From a virus, in the IMG/VR virus record IMGVR_UViG_3300036985_003583, positions 1-64,000 of that record: DNA of 64,000 nucleotides; one strand, given 5' to 3'. Shown piece after piece: positions 8,864 through 18,635 of this stretch. A program made the position numbers and the translations under genes. Position 1 is the stretch's first letter; every line of letters begins with the position of its first letter. The notes below the pieces were generated by a model. That model searched no databases. It saw only the letters and a list, made by a program, of their open reading frames with translations, and was not told the origin of the DNA.

Positions 8864-9421
8864 TTAAAGATCGTCTAGCTCGTCCAACTCTTCCATGAAT
8901 GAAGATATTTTCAATTCGATGCCGTGAATCACATCACGGCTGTGTTGTATCTTGCCTTGGAGGAGAGCAGCCTCAGAGTGGTCTTCCTTCAATACTTTTT
9001 GTTTCTTAGGGAATCTTCCGCCTTCATCAACCAAGATGTAGCCGTATTTCCCTTTACCTTCGTTTTTGTGTGCTTGTGCTGTTTCCAATTTTAAATTCCT
9101 TTTGATTAGATTTTGTTGAAACTCCGCGAACTTTGAAAGTATACGCTTTCGGAGAACTTTGTGCTCTTCAGTTTTCAGGTTGAAAGAGCTTACCAATAAC
9201 ACGAATCCTGTTTCCGTTAGAAGGCACATCGGTTGAGTTTTGTTTTGCTCATTTTTATAGGAGGACTCCTGAAAGTTTAAGGAGTCCTCGCCGTTTTCTA
9301 TGAGGGTGGCAATACTCTGAAGTACGTTATCGTGACGACGCTCAAACATTTCAGCAACGGTCAAAGAGCTGATGCAATTGACGCCAACTTCGTTAGAAGT
9401 GAATAAAACTAAATCGGACAT
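8864..9421 (-). CDS. Rha-type regulatory protein (second)
   Basis: I start at the ATG giving MSDLVLFTSNEVG, because the other Rha protein begins MSELVHFENSV. A longer 5' extension (to 9505) lacks a better site. The 185-residue product shows VAEMFERRHDNVLQSIATLI and MCLLTETGFVLLVSSF, the Rha-family N-terminal pattern, then a basic coiled region and an acidic end LDELDDL. Family function: phage DNA-binding regulators that influence infection depending on host factors. It is antisense to the virion genes, between the acidic protein and a papain-like hydrolase, so it is probably expressed separately. Confidence 0.7.
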   Translation of the reverse strand: MSDLVLFTSNEVGVNCISSLTVAEMFERRHDNVLQSIATLIENGEDSLNFQESSYKNEQNKTQPMCLLTETGFVLLVSSFNLKTEEHKVLRKRILSKFAEFQQNLIKRNLKLETAQAHKNEGKGKYGYILVDEGGRFPKKQKVLKEDHSEAALLQGKIQHSRDVIHGIELKISSFMEELDELDDL

Positions 9422-9580
9422 GTGGAAATCTTTTCTAGAAGCCGGAAAGCATTGACTCCCGATTACAAACTGTGTAAAACAGACGTAGGGCGGAGGTTGC
9501 TTCAATTACGGCCGCCCTTAGGGTGCATACTCTCTTTACACCACTAGACTCCAAAGATCAAACCACATTTCATCACCAAT

Positions 9581-10123
9581 TTATAAACTACTTTCGCTCA
9601 TAAATACCGTTGATAGTATTTCTGTTGCATGAAAGAAGTCAGATGGAAATACCTTTGACTTCGGCTCACACAGAAGCGTTCCAGCTCGCTGATAAGCCCA
9701 GTAAACCAGTTCAGAGCAGTAATACTCATCATCTTCTGTTTCAAATTCATAATCATAAAGACTTCCAACCTCATTCTGTGCATTCATAGCTGCCTGTAAA
9801 TGCACAGAATCTATAGCTCTTAACCGTAATACGCAGATATAGTCTTTGGTAGCAACGAAGTCGAAGAGATTAGTTTCAACGACGCCTTCTCCGACAGCTT
9901 CAATTACAGTCTTTCTCATTGATACAATAGCAGCATGTTTCCAGAATTTAGGGATAAAAACATTTGTCAGATGCCAGCGGATTCTAGACAGAAGAATATC
10001 CCCGGGCTGGATAGCAGCCTTTATGGCGTCAAAGTCCTTACCTTTAATAAGCCTTACGCTAAAAGGAGCGTGTATTTTTCCTACAAGACGGGTAATCGGT
10101 TCTACGAAAGATAGAAATTTCAT
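9581..10123 (-). CDS. permuted papain-fold (NlpC/P60-like, YiiX/YebB type) hydrolase
   Basis: I start at the ATG preceded by GAGGAG five bases upstream (MKFLSFVEPI), giving 180 residues. The sequence shows PGDILLSR (40-47), KHAAIV (62-67) with a candidate catalytic His63, VIEAVGEGV (73-81), and EYYCSELVYWAY (133-144) with a candidate nucleophile Cys136. The order His before Cys marks the circularly permuted NlpC/P60 group, which acts on amide or ester bonds. A cell-wall, lipid or tRNA-like substrate cannot be chosen from the sequence. It is an antisense moron within the late cluster and may act on the host during infection. Confidence 0.75.
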   Translation of the reverse strand: MKFLSFVEPITRLVGKIHAPFSVRLIKGKDFDAIKAAIQPGDILLSRIRWHLTNVFIPKFWKHAAIVSMRKTVIEAVGEGVVETNLFDFVATKDYICVLRLRAIDSVHLQAAMNAQNEVGSLYDYEFETEDDEYYCSELVYWAYQRAGTLLCEPKSKVFPSDFFHATEILSTVFMSESSL

Positions 10124-10241
10124 GGCGACTCCTCTATAATAGAAACATGGCTTATTTGTACACTCTGTCAATTATACACACAGCGTGGTAATATTGGTAC
10201 ATTCCGTTAATTTGGGAAACATTCAAAGAAGGAAACTAAGG

Positions 10242-10973
10242 ATGCTAAGAAATCACGGCGATAGCAGAAGAAGAGTTACTTTGGCGCAAAAGGTAGGCAA
10301 TCAGCCAGCTGATCCTACCAATATTTATGACGATATATCTCCAGAAGAGTTAGACATTTTGATGCTTAACGCTGCTGGAATGGCTAATCCTGACTTCAAC
10401 CCTAGCGTTAAGGGTGAAGGCGACTTATCTTCTGACGACGTAATGGGCGAGTACAGCGATTTTGGCGCAAGAGATGTCAACGAAATGTACAGTGGTCTTT
10501 CAGGACGACTTACCAAGAGCGCGAAAGAAGATAAAGCACGTAAATCCGGTTCTGGCGAAGGCATGAGAGGTTTTGAACAATTCTCCGACGCAGGCATGGG
10601 AGAAGAGATCCCAGAAGGCGTTATAAGCGACGTAATGGAGCCTAGTAGCGAATCTGAAGACTTAATATATGGAACAACTGAAGCCCCGTCACGAGGCGCT
10701 GAAGGCGGAAAAGAAGGAGCCCGTGAAGATGTTAGAAGCGGACGACCCATTTCAGGCGGAAAAGAATCAGAAGATATTTATGACGTCCTTGGCGGAGGCG
10801 GAAAGCCTAAAGCCATCATCAAAGAAAAAGAGAAGACAGCCGTTATCCCTGGAGGAATGGCAAAGAATCCATTCCCTGAAGACAGCAAACTTGGAAAAAT
10901 GTTCCGAGCAATCGAAGCCAGAGGAAAGCCAAAAGGTCACGGACTTGGGCAGGTAAGACGCCCAAGGTTTTAA
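10242..10973 (+). CDS. low-complexity Gly/Glu/Asp-rich virion-region protein, unknown
   Basis: The start is ATG 10242, with AAGGA eight bases upstream; a GTG at 10185 would add 19 residues without a ribosome site. The roughly 243-residue product begins with a basic segment (MLRNHGDSRRRVTLAQK). A long acidic, Gly/Ser-rich disordered part follows, and the protein ends in basic residues (GLGQVRRPRF). No family is recognised. It follows the antisense block and is convergent with the next unknown gene, whose stop lies directly beside its own (10973/10974). It could be an accessory head or DNA-binding protein. Confidence 0.55.
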   Translation: MLRNHGDSRRRVTLAQKVGNQPADPTNIYDDISPEELDILMLNAAGMANPDFNPSVKGEGDLSSDDVMGEYSDFGARDVNEMYSGLSGRLTKSAKEDKARKSGSGEGMRGFEQFSDAGMGEEIPEGVISDVMEPSSESEDLIYGTTEAPSRGAEGGKEGAREDVRSGRPISGGKESEDIYDVLGGGGKPKAIIKEKEKTAVIPGGMAKNPFPEDSKLGKMFRAIEARGKPKGHGLGQVRRPRF

Positions 10974-11654
10974 TTAGTCTTCTGGGAACGAATCCCAGTA
11001 AGCTCTATCTTTGTCGTAAATATCTAACAATTCATCATCGCCAATTTCTCTAGAAGGTTTCTTTACAGCCTTTGATTTCGCATAGGCACTTACCAAGTCA
11101 TTGTATTGATCTCGTCTTTCGCGCTTAGCCTGTAAATTGTGAACATTACCGACAGCATCTGACTTAGGGTAAGCCGTATTCTTACCAATCCAGTCGTCGC
11201 TGAGAACGTCTAACGGGCTAGGTCTTCCAGTACCGGTTGGCACGTTATCAGGGCTTGGCGGGTCTCTAAATAACCTCTGTAAACTCTCACTCCGAGGGGG
11301 ACGGGCTGCAGCGCGTTCTGCCGCTTTCCTACCTAATCCTCTTAATCCGTAAGCTCCAGCAGTTGCCGCCATCAAGGCAGCGTCAAAACCTTCGTCATCG
11401 GGACGAACTTGCCCAGAACCGCCTTTTTGAAGGAATTCCTGTTCCCAGTTTTCAACTCCGTAAGGATCAATAGGTTTGTCTTTCCATTTACCCATTATAG
11501 CTCGTTCAGCCTCTGTCATGGGCGAGATGGAGCTGTCGTCAGTGTAGTAGTCGGATCCTACGGGAACCTGCTCCGGAACCTTCGTTGAAGGCAGTTTAGC
11601 CATATCCGCATATGGAAGTTTACGAATCTTGTTTCTTATACTTATTCCCGGCAT
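10974..11654 (-). CDS. unknown antisense protein in the late cluster
   Basis: This 226-residue protein has basic patches (ISIRNKIRKLPY) and a short Ala/Gly segment (AALMAATAGAYGLRGLGRKAA). A disordered Pro/Ser middle and an acidic end (YDKDRAYWDSFPED) follow. AAGGGG lies ahead of its ATG. It is transcribed opposite to the virion genes, diverging from the adaptor gene across a palindrome. Composition resembles its + strand neighbour at 10242, also Gly/basic/acidic, so both may be virion-associated disordered proteins. I recognise no family. Confidence 0.5.
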   Translation of the reverse strand: MPGISIRNKIRKLPYADMAKLPSTKVPEQVPVGSDYYTDDSSISPMTEAERAIMGKWKDKPIDPYGVENWEQEFLQKGGSGQVRPDDEGFDAALMAATAGAYGLRGLGRKAAERAAARPPRSESLQRLFRDPPSPDNVPTGTGRPSPLDVLSDDWIGKNTAYPKSDAVGNVHNLQAKRERRDQYNDLVSAYAKSKAVKKPSREIGDDELLDIYDKDRAYWDSFPED

Positions 11655-11676
11655 TACAGACCCCTTCTAGCTGTGA

Positions 11677-11695
11677 TAATATCAGAGTGATATTA
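11677..11695. promoter_or_regulatory. palindromic operator-like site between divergent genes
   Basis: TAATATCA-GAG-TGATATTA is a perfect 8+3+8 inverted repeat in the 59-bp gap between the antisense unknown gene (start 11654) and the head-tail adaptor gene (start 11714). The symmetry, AT-rich composition and position suit a dimeric regulator such as one of the two Rha-type proteins. A hairpin role in the mRNA leader is an alternative. Confidence 0.5.
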
Positions 11696-11713
11696 ACATG
11701 AGGTAACAAATAT

Positions 11714-12994
11714 ATGAATACCCTTGAACTTGTAAATGCAGTACGGGACTTGACTTTTGAGTACCAAGCTGACCCCATTTCGGATGAGTACATTGTAAGC
11801 CGCTTAAATGAAGCTTACCGATTTGCTTACAATCATTTCGTAAAATCCAATGAGGAACTTTATGGTCAGATCAGCTTGCTGCAAGTAGTTTCAGGGCAGT
11901 TCGAGTATGACATGCCAGAAGAGCTCTGGAACAAACGAATCGAGACAATGCTGATTCCTACGCCTCCGAATGAATCGACGCAGCCTTGGGGTTGGACTAA
12001 GGTTCGGAAGGCTCAGTACAGCCAGAGCTACCCTTACCAAACTAACAGGATAAAAACTTACTATCCCGAATGCTGGTCTACGTTGAATAACAAGATCTAT
12101 ATCTTCCCAGCCCCGTTGATAGCTTATCAGGCTAAACTGATAGTTTCTCGCAAGATCCCTATGATGGGAGTACTCGGTGGAAAGATAACGGAACTTCGCA
12201 ACAACGTAATCTATCTAGACGATGTGACAAACGATGCTAGAATAGTGGATTCTGTCGGAGATAATTCTCTTGCTTTTATCTCGGTAGCTGACGCTAACAC
12301 TGGAGAAGTGAAAGCTTTATGGAGCTACAGCGCAGTAAGTACTGTAGACAATACAATCACTTTACAAACATCTCCCCGTAAATATGCAAAACTTATTAAG
12401 GGGACAACGGTTTCTCAGATAACATATACTGCGGTAACTGCCGGAACTACAGCAGGAGAAGCAATATCCGTTGTTTATACTTCAGACTTAAATCCCGCAA
12501 CCTGTACCGTAAACGGAAACATAATTACAGTAAAACTGGAAACCGCAGTTACTACTGCTGACAATGTTGTTACTTTAGTAACCGCTGCCGCAGCAACTCT
12601 TGTTACAGCCGTTAGAACTCTTGGACTTGGAAACGTAGTTCAAGTAGCAAATCCTGCAGAATTCCTTATAGGAGGTGAGAATCTGTACAAGAATAAGACT
12701 GTTGACACTCTCCCCGGAACCCAATGGGGCTCGATAGAAATAGACGATCTTGTTTGCTTCGGATACGCAACAGGAGCTTCAATATTCGGAGAGTCAATTG
12801 ATACCTTCTTAACAGATTGGGCAGTAATGAGAATTAGAGGATCACTTAACGAGACAGATCCTGAAACAACTAACAGCCTTAAACTACAGCTGCAAGAGCT
12901 TACCGGAGACCTCGGCGGACGTAATCTTGGATTAAAGATTAATATGACTGAGCGCGCCAACTATGGAAGCAAAACATTTAGAAGGAGTTTCTAA
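11714..12994 (+). CDS. head-tail adaptor protein with inserted domain
   Basis: This 426-residue protein opens with LVNAVRDLTFEYQADPISDE and YIVSRLNEAYRFAYNHFVKS. These are helical elements typical of podoviral adaptors that sit under the portal (T7 gp11/P22 gp4-like position). Its C-terminus (FLTDWAVMRIRGSLNETDPE and following) continues that helical core. The middle (about 170-310) is Thr/Ala/Val-rich and beta-like, probably an insertion domain, which makes it about twice the usual size. The gene overlaps the next start by one base (TAATG). Role inferred from order and helical pattern. Confidence 0.7.
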   Translation: MNTLELVNAVRDLTFEYQADPISDEYIVSRLNEAYRFAYNHFVKSNEELYGQISLLQVVSGQFEYDMPEELWNKRIETMLIPTPPNESTQPWGWTKVRKAQYSQSYPYQTNRIKTYYPECWSTLNNKIYIFPAPLIAYQAKLIVSRKIPMMGVLGGKITELRNNVIYLDDVTNDARIVDSVGDNSLAFISVADANTGEVKALWSYSAVSTVDNTITLQTSPRKYAKLIKGTTVSQITYTAVTAGTTAGEAISVVYTSDLNPATCTVNGNIITVKLETAVTTADNVVTLVTAAAATLVTAVRTLGLGNVVQVANPAEFLIGGENLYKNKTVDTLPGTQWGSIEIDDLVCFGYATGASIFGESIDTFLTDWAVMRIRGSLNETDPETTNSLKLQLQELTGDLGGRNLGLKINMTERANYGSKTFRRSF

Positions 12995-15900
12995 TGGCCA
13001 TAACTTCTGGAAACACTTCTATCATTCCAATTAGCTCCAAGAGTGGCATAGACGGCTCAACATCTATACCTACAATTGGTGAAGGCTATTGCATTGACAT
13101 GGAGAATACAGACCTAAGCACTGCAAATGAGATAAAGAAACGAGCTGGGTACGTGAGATACTGTGGATCCTTGCCTGTGAAGATCTCGAATACTGGGGAG
13201 ACGTATCCCGCAACAACTGATGCTACTTTCGTAGAAGCTACGGCATTAACTAACCCAGAAACCACAACTCCGTGTAGATGGGTTAAGTATAATAGTTCTC
13301 TTCTCACTATTGCCGGTGGCGGAATAGCTATCCTTAATAAACAAATAGGATTTATGGCTGATCAGACTGAGAACGCTAACTACGTCGTTGTAGAACTTAC
13401 CGGCCCAATAATGGGCAGGTTCGGCATGGTTGAGGATCACGAGTGCTATGCGTCCAACGCCACAGGAACTGCGGTTCTTTATCGCCCTATAAAGATACTA
13501 TCTTCTACTATCTTCATAGCCGAAGCTAGCAGATTGCCTGCAGCTACGGGCGCTGTAATGCCTATAACAAGTAAACCATCCGCCCCGGAGTTTAATAGAA
13601 TAACCAATGTTGTATTTGACGCAAATACTCACATTGTTACAGTTTATACTGACGAAGTAGTTTCCTCAGAAATGATAGTTTATTCCCCTTTACTGGGGCC
13701 AAGTTCTACTATCACGGCTATCAGCTTTGGCGTTAGTTTTTCAGTAACTTTTGCCGGAGCCTTCCATACTACGGATATTAGAAAGGACTTCTTCAAGCTG
13801 TACTGGAATTCTAGTAGCGTTCAAAGAAAAGATCGGGCAACTACTGGATACGCGGAAGCCTATAGCTCAGCATCAGCCTCTTTAAACTCTGAGACTCGTG
13901 TAGGATTTACCGGAACAGATAAGCTAATAATCTACGGAACGGGAGTTAAAACAGCTCCGACAGCACTAGAGTCATTCTATTCTTATTCTGAGCAGACTAA
14001 TAGAGTTGTAGCAGTTGTTGGGGGTAGAGGGTATCTTGCGCCATATCCAGAGATACGTACAGATAAAGGCCCATATGTTACTGCCCCCCCGAATGTACTT
14101 GTTGCTCATGCGTTTATGCCAAAAGTAAATAATAGATACTCAATAAACTATATAGGCACAGCTAATGCATATGTTGTCGGAGATACTGTAACCATTAGAA
14201 GAGAATCGTCATCTTATGATATGCTTATAGTCGCATTAGATACGGATATAATTTATGTGACCGGAGACGTACCTACGTCTATTACAGCTGGAGAAACTCT
14301 GCACTGGACTAGGTATACCAGAAAAATAATATTGACAACTACGAGTGTGATCGGAGCCGACTCCGTTGTATTAATAGATGGTATTTCCCCACATGAAGTA
14401 GCTTATTATGAAATAGCTACTAAAACAGTTATGTTTGACTCTCCAATATTGTTTTCTTCTAATTCTAACATTCAATTATATGGCTCATGGAAAGGGTATT
14501 ATGCCGCTGGGGTTACGGGAGCTATTGAAAGATTTGAAACTTTTCAAAGGGCTTATGGGGACATCAGTGCAGTAAAATCTGCAGGTAGGTTTACTTATGG
14601 TGCGTATATTGCTGACCAAACCGGAGTGTTTAGAGTAGATGCTTTGCGATCTGCAGAATGTACAATGGCGGCTCCTCAGATACTTGGGATACGCTCTATT
14701 CCGGGAAGCATCGGAACTTTCCCAATAGTAATAGGCGGAAATAATACAAAAATGGGGGAAGCCGTTGGAGTTTCTTTTACTTTTGTATTCTATAATGCAG
14801 ATGGATTTAGAGCAGAATCAGAGTATTCTCCGTTAAGTGATGGCTGGGCTACGCCAAGAGCAGCAATTAGTGGGGCGGACTTATCAGAACTTCTTGAATA
14901 TAGGGTCAAATATCCTACTAAATACCCGAGCGGGTATGATCTTTTTCTATGTGCATATCTTGCACAATCTACCGGAGAGGCTAATTCCCAGACACAATAC
15001 TCCCTATATAAAGTAATAAAACTTTATCCTAACGGTGTAATAGGGGTAACAACTAAGCCATATACCGGAACTTCGGCCATGTCTGTCCTTATTGGGGACG
15101 TGTCAGTGACATCTTTGTCTGGAGCAGTTCTTACTGACTTTACCTTCAAAACAGTGACGACTCGTCCACCTATTGCCAAACATATGGTATCCTCTGAGAG
15201 TAGACTAATTGCAGCTAATCTGAGATCTCATCCATATATAAAGGTAACTCCGTCAAAAGTATTTACCAATAAAAAATTCTCGTCATTCATGTCTATGACC
15301 ACTTTGAATAATACTGCTTTACAGTATTCTGCATTTTTTGCCCCTCTTGGAGTAGTGCCGAATACGGAGCATCTCCCTCTTTGGGGTGATGCTCCGATAA
15401 TTAAAGACAATACTGAGGCTACGGCAACTTCCACGAATAGAAATACGGGGGTTGTGACTGGAAATACATATGCCGTGGATAATGCTACTCCGGCCTACAC
15501 TGTTTATGGTGTTGATTATAAAAGATCTTATTGCTCAGTATATGGGGACGATGGCGCTCCTGTAACCCCTCTCACAATAACTTACACAGATAACTCCAAT
15601 AGATTCTCAAGTGTAACATGGGCTGCTCACGCATCAACCACTCTGGCAGTATTGAGGAAAGTTCAACGAAATAAGGATTTATCAGCACTTCCCATTCCTT
15701 TTGAATCAGAAGTATTTCAATATACCTTAGCGTCATTGAACTATTTCTCATCAAGCAAGTGGACTGACTCTGACTTAGATGCGGCTACAAATGCGGTGGC
15801 ATTGAATAACACAACCTTCATTGCCTGCGAGAACTGGTTTGACGGCATGGGGGAGTTAAAGAATTCTCCTGCTAATCTCTCTGCAATATTTGTCACTTTA

Positions 15901-18456
15901 ACCGGCGGTACAGTAGGGGATGATGTTCCGGGAGGAGTGGCTATTCAAAGCTCCCGTCCAGCCGGAAACCCTACAATCACTATGACTATAGACGTTGTTA
16001 CCTTTCCAGACGCAACTTGGAACTGGGGAGTAGCTGGGGATTTAGTAAATGGGAGTTATGTAGTAATTCATGGTATTGGCACTACAATATCTGTTACAGG
16101 GGCAGGGGATACAATACTTTCTTGGGATAAAGATCTTATCTGGAAAGCAACATATTCAGCAGATATGTCCGTAGCGGGCGTGAAGGCTGTATTCTTATTG
16201 TCTCCACATCTTGTAGGATCTAGAACGCTAGCTACTGCAAACGCTATAGATGCTGCCCAATTTAACCCTATAAGTGTTGGGTCATTAAAAGCGGAAACAA
16301 CTTCTGGAACAAGTACTTTAATACAGATATTTAAGCCCAAGCAAGGAACTGGAGGCGCAACTATCTGCAACTCCACAGTAGCCTTAACTGGCTTTAGCCT
16401 CCCTACTGACTACATTGTAGTGGCTCAGACTGGCATAGGTACTGGAGTATTTAGCGCATTAGACCAAAGAGCCGTAATAGAATTATCTGAATTTGAAGGT
16501 GCGGGGCAAATTGGCTCAGACTTATCCCGAGCAAATAGCGGAAACTTTCCTCAATTAACCGACGTTTCTTGGGTTGTTTCTGAAGTTACCAACGCAAACT
16601 CTGTAAAGATGAAATCTCTATCTACGGCTATGGTTTCCCCTGCAGTTATGACGAGTACCTTAACGCTAGCTGCACAGAGCTGTATAGTAAATGTAACCAA
16701 ATTAATTACGGTCACTGGAAATAAGTTTAAGATACTCATAAATAAGTACCCGTCCTACCCAGCATCCATACCAGGAATTGCTACTCCTTTGGGGGTAAAT
16801 GACATGCCTTCAGGAATGGGATTCTTACTCATCAGAGGCTTGTCACACCAAAGCGCCTGCTTGGAATTATCCGGCCCTATCGGAAATACAGGAGTGGTCA
16901 CACTGGGAGCTGGCGGAACTACAAACTATAGCGCAATGGAGTTTGAATTACCTTATGACGCGGCAACTTCCACATACGCCACTATAGACTACAGTAAGAT
17001 AACTGGCCTTAGATACTCTTGCTATGTAAGAGCAACTGACTATACAAAGATACCAATACCTGTACCGAGAACAATGTCCAGTACAGCGACTCTGCAGGAT
17101 TTAGCGTTGCCTTTATATAGTCAAACAGAGAATATCGGTGAGAGTATTCTCCTTCAGATCTCGAAAAGACTTTTAGAAGTATTCCCTCAAGCAAGCATTA
17201 ATCCGGAAGGATCTGTGGCTACCTCTAAGGAAATGTCTGCAAATACCTGCATAATACCTTTTACCAAAGGAGATGGAACGGCAATAACTATTTATGCTAC
17301 GTCTGCTTTTGAGATAAAAGGTGCAGATTCTGCCAAAGCTCCTAAAACCTATACTGGGCAAGGGGTAACTACTCTAGTATCTCCTTATCCAAGGCAAGAT
17401 AATAGAGGGGCATCGTTAATCTGGACAGATGTTGTTTCTGCTACAAACGTTGCGGCGCAATCGTTGCCATCGTTTAAAGAAGGAAACTACCTTGAATTAA
17501 ATACAGAGGATGACTCGGATATAACCGGATTAACCCCATTCCAGAACGGTTGCTTGATATTTAAAGATAATTCTATCTGGCGTCTGACGTTCAATGACTC
17601 TAATGTTGGAACATTCCAAAGAATCCAGTCAACCGTTGGCAGCTCCTCAGCCTTCAACTTGGTATCAAATCTTTCCCAGTGCTACTTCACCAACAATCAA
17701 GGAGTCTTTAAGACTGACGGAAGTACCGTTGAACACATACTTAAACTCAATAGAATCTATGACAATCAAGTGAGCAAAGCTGGCTACCTGCTCCGCCGCA
17801 GTGCAGGCTACGTTGATATGAATAAGAAGGTTGTACACCTTGGAGTTCCTTACGTATCCAAATATACCTCCCCGTTAAATGCGAACGATGGCGAGGCTAA
17901 TTACTGCTTTAACGACGCTGTTTACGGCTGGAACATGAACGTCGGTATCGACGCTGTAAAATGGGCCGAAGCTAACGGAAGCTACTTCTTCATTTCAGCC
18001 AGAGGTGACGTTCACAGAGTTAGAGATGAACAATCGTTAAGCCGTTTCCGAGATGGCGAACGTCCTATCATTATGAATTTGAAGACAAGGTATGTAACGG
18101 CTGAAGACACTAACAGATTCAAATTCTGGAGAAACCTAATATTCCAATTCGATGATACAACCAATTACAGCTTCTACACTTACTACAGCTCCAACTATAA
18201 CTCTACAGAATATCCTCTGGAGTTCTATCCTAGAGTCAAGGCAGCAAGCTATAAAGGCATTGCAACCTATGGCACAGAACACTTTATGAAGATATTACGA
18301 GAAACTTTTGCTGAAAGGGTAAACAGCTTGTCACTTCGTTTCTACGAAGGAAGCATTGATACTGATGCAAAGATCTTTGGAGTATTCGCAGAAGGCTGGC
18401 TAGGAAATACTAGACTAATTTCTCAGAAGGCCACTCCTGGCGGCGAGAGGACTTAG
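12994..18456 (+). CDS. giant nozzle-like tail protein (tail tubular B / P22 gp10-like)
   Basis: This 1820-residue beta-rich protein begins GYCIDMENTDLSTANEIKKR, the 'cxNxdxxxxGxxxkR' start of tail nozzle proteins. Near the C-terminus it has GCLIFKDNSIWRLTFNDSNV and VGSSSAFNLVSNLSQCYFTN, the beta-propeller pattern of T7 gp12/P22 gp10-type proteins that close the short tail. Family members are commonly about 450-1000 residues, so this one contains roughly 1000 extra residues (about 200-1350), rich in Thr/Ser/Gly/Val, which look like Ig-like or adhesin inserts. Start has GGAG in the preceding gene end. It is the main marker of a podovirus-like tail. Confidence 0.75.
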   Translation: MAITSGNTSIIPISSKSGIDGSTSIPTIGEGYCIDMENTDLSTANEIKKRAGYVRYCGSLPVKISNTGETYPATTDATFVEATALTNPETTTPCRWVKYNSSLLTIAGGGIAILNKQIGFMADQTENANYVVVELTGPIMGRFGMVEDHECYASNATGTAVLYRPIKILSSTIFIAEASRLPAATGAVMPITSKPSAPEFNRITNVVFDANTHIVTVYTDEVVSSEMIVYSPLLGPSSTITAISFGVSFSVTFAGAFHTTDIRKDFFKLYWNSSSVQRKDRATTGYAEAYSSASASLNSETRVGFTGTDKLIIYGTGVKTAPTALESFYSYSEQTNRVVAVVGGRGYLAPYPEIRTDKGPYVTAPPNVLVAHAFMPKVNNRYSINYIGTANAYVVGDTVTIRRESSSYDMLIVALDTDIIYVTGDVPTSITAGETLHWTRYTRKIILTTTSVIGADSVVLIDGISPHEVAYYEIATKTVMFDSPILFSSNSNIQLYGSWKGYYAAGVTGAIERFETFQRAYGDISAVKSAGRFTYGAYIADQTGVFRVDALRSAECTMAAPQILGIRSIPGSIGTFPIVIGGNNTKMGEAVGVSFTFVFYNADGFRAESEYSPLSDGWATPRAAISGADLSELLEYRVKYPTKYPSGYDLFLCAYLAQSTGEANSQTQYSLYKVIKLYPNGVIGVTTKPYTGTSAMSVLIGDVSVTSLSGAVLTDFTFKTVTTRPPIAKHMVSSESRLIAANLRSHPYIKVTPSKVFTNKKFSSFMSMTTLNNTALQYSAFFAPLGVVPNTEHLPLWGDAPIIKDNTEATATSTNRNTGVVTGNTYAVDNATPAYTVYGVDYKRSYCSVYGDDGAPVTPLTITYTDNSNRFSSVTWAAHASTTLAVLRKVQRNKDLSALPIPFESEVFQYTLASLNYFSSSKWTDSDLDAATNAVALNNTTFIACENWFDGMGELKNSPANLSAIFVTLTGGTVGDDVPGGVAIQSSRPAGNPTITMTIDVVTFPDATWNWGVAGDLVNGSYVVIHGIGTTISVTGAGDTILSWDKDLIWKATYSADMSVAGVKAVFLLSPHLVGSRTLATANAIDAAQFNPISVGSLKAETTSGTSTLIQIFKPKQGTGGATICNSTVALTGFSLPTDYIVVAQTGIGTGVFSALDQRAVIELSEFEGAGQIGSDLSRANSGNFPQLTDVSWVVSEVTNANSVKMKSLSTAMVSPAVMTSTLTLAAQSCIVNVTKLITVTGNKFKILINKYPSYPASIPGIATPLGVNDMPSGMGFLLIRGLSHQSACLELSGPIGNTGVVTLGAGGTTNYSAMEFELPYDAATSTYATIDYSKITGLRYSCYVRATDYTKIPIPVPRTMSSTATLQDLALPLYSQTENIGESILLQISKRLLEVFPQASINPEGSVATSKEMSANTCIIPFTKGDGTAITIYATSAFEIKGADSAKAPKTYTGQGVTTLVSPYPRQDNRGASLIWTDVVSATNVAAQSLPSFKEGNYLELNTEDDSDITGLTPFQNGCLIFKDNSIWRLTFNDSNVGTFQRIQSTVGSSSAFNLVSNLSQCYFTNNQGVFKTDGSTVEHILKLNRIYDNQVSKAGYLLRRSAGYVDMNKKVVHLGVPYVSKYTSPLNANDGEANYCFNDAVYGWNMNVGIDAVKWAEANGSYFFISARGDVHRVRDEQSLSRFRDGERPIIMNLKTRYVTAEDTNRFKFWRNLIFQFDDTTNYSFYTYYSSNYNSTEYPLEFYPRVKAASYKGIATYGTEHFMKILRETFAERVNSLSLRFYEGSIDTDAKIFGVFAEGWLGNTRLISQKATPGGERT

Positions 18457-18461
18457 GGCTG

Positions 18462-18478
18462 GGTGCCAAATTGGCACC
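18462..18478. terminator. short hairpin after the nozzle gene
   Basis: GGTGCC-AAATT-GGCACC is a perfect six-pair hairpin (eight symmetrical bases each side of one A) starting a few bases after the stop codon. It is not followed by a T run, so it may be an mRNA stabiliser or weak terminator rather than a full stop. Confidence 0.45.
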
Positions 18479-18517
18479 TAGGTTTCTGTCTTGTTGATAT
18501 TAGAGGGGACTACTGGT

Positions 18518-18577
18518 ATGGTTTCTTCAGCGCAGGGCTATTCTACTGGAACTGCGCCAAATCTTCTCACTCCTTAA
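18518..18577 (+). CDS. possible 19-codon micro-ORF
   Basis: ATG at 18518 opens a 19-residue frame (MVSSAQGYSTGTAPNLLTP) that stops at 18575-18577, with AGAGGGG about ten bases upstream. It lies alone in the 179-base gap between the nozzle gene and the next CDS. There is no similarity I recognise. It could be a leader peptide for the downstream structural genes, or chance. Confidence 0.25.
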   Translation: MVSSAQGYSTGTAPNLLTP

Positions 18578-18635
18578 CACTAAACTTAATAAACAGCAAC
18601 TTCTATGCTATCCTCTAAGTAACGGAGGAAACATC

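Noticed and set aside
10100-10200. Minus-strand promoter TTGACA upstream of the papain-like gene
   Set aside because: A TTGACA exists but no -10 is at suitable spacing (the TATTAT is about 24 bases away).
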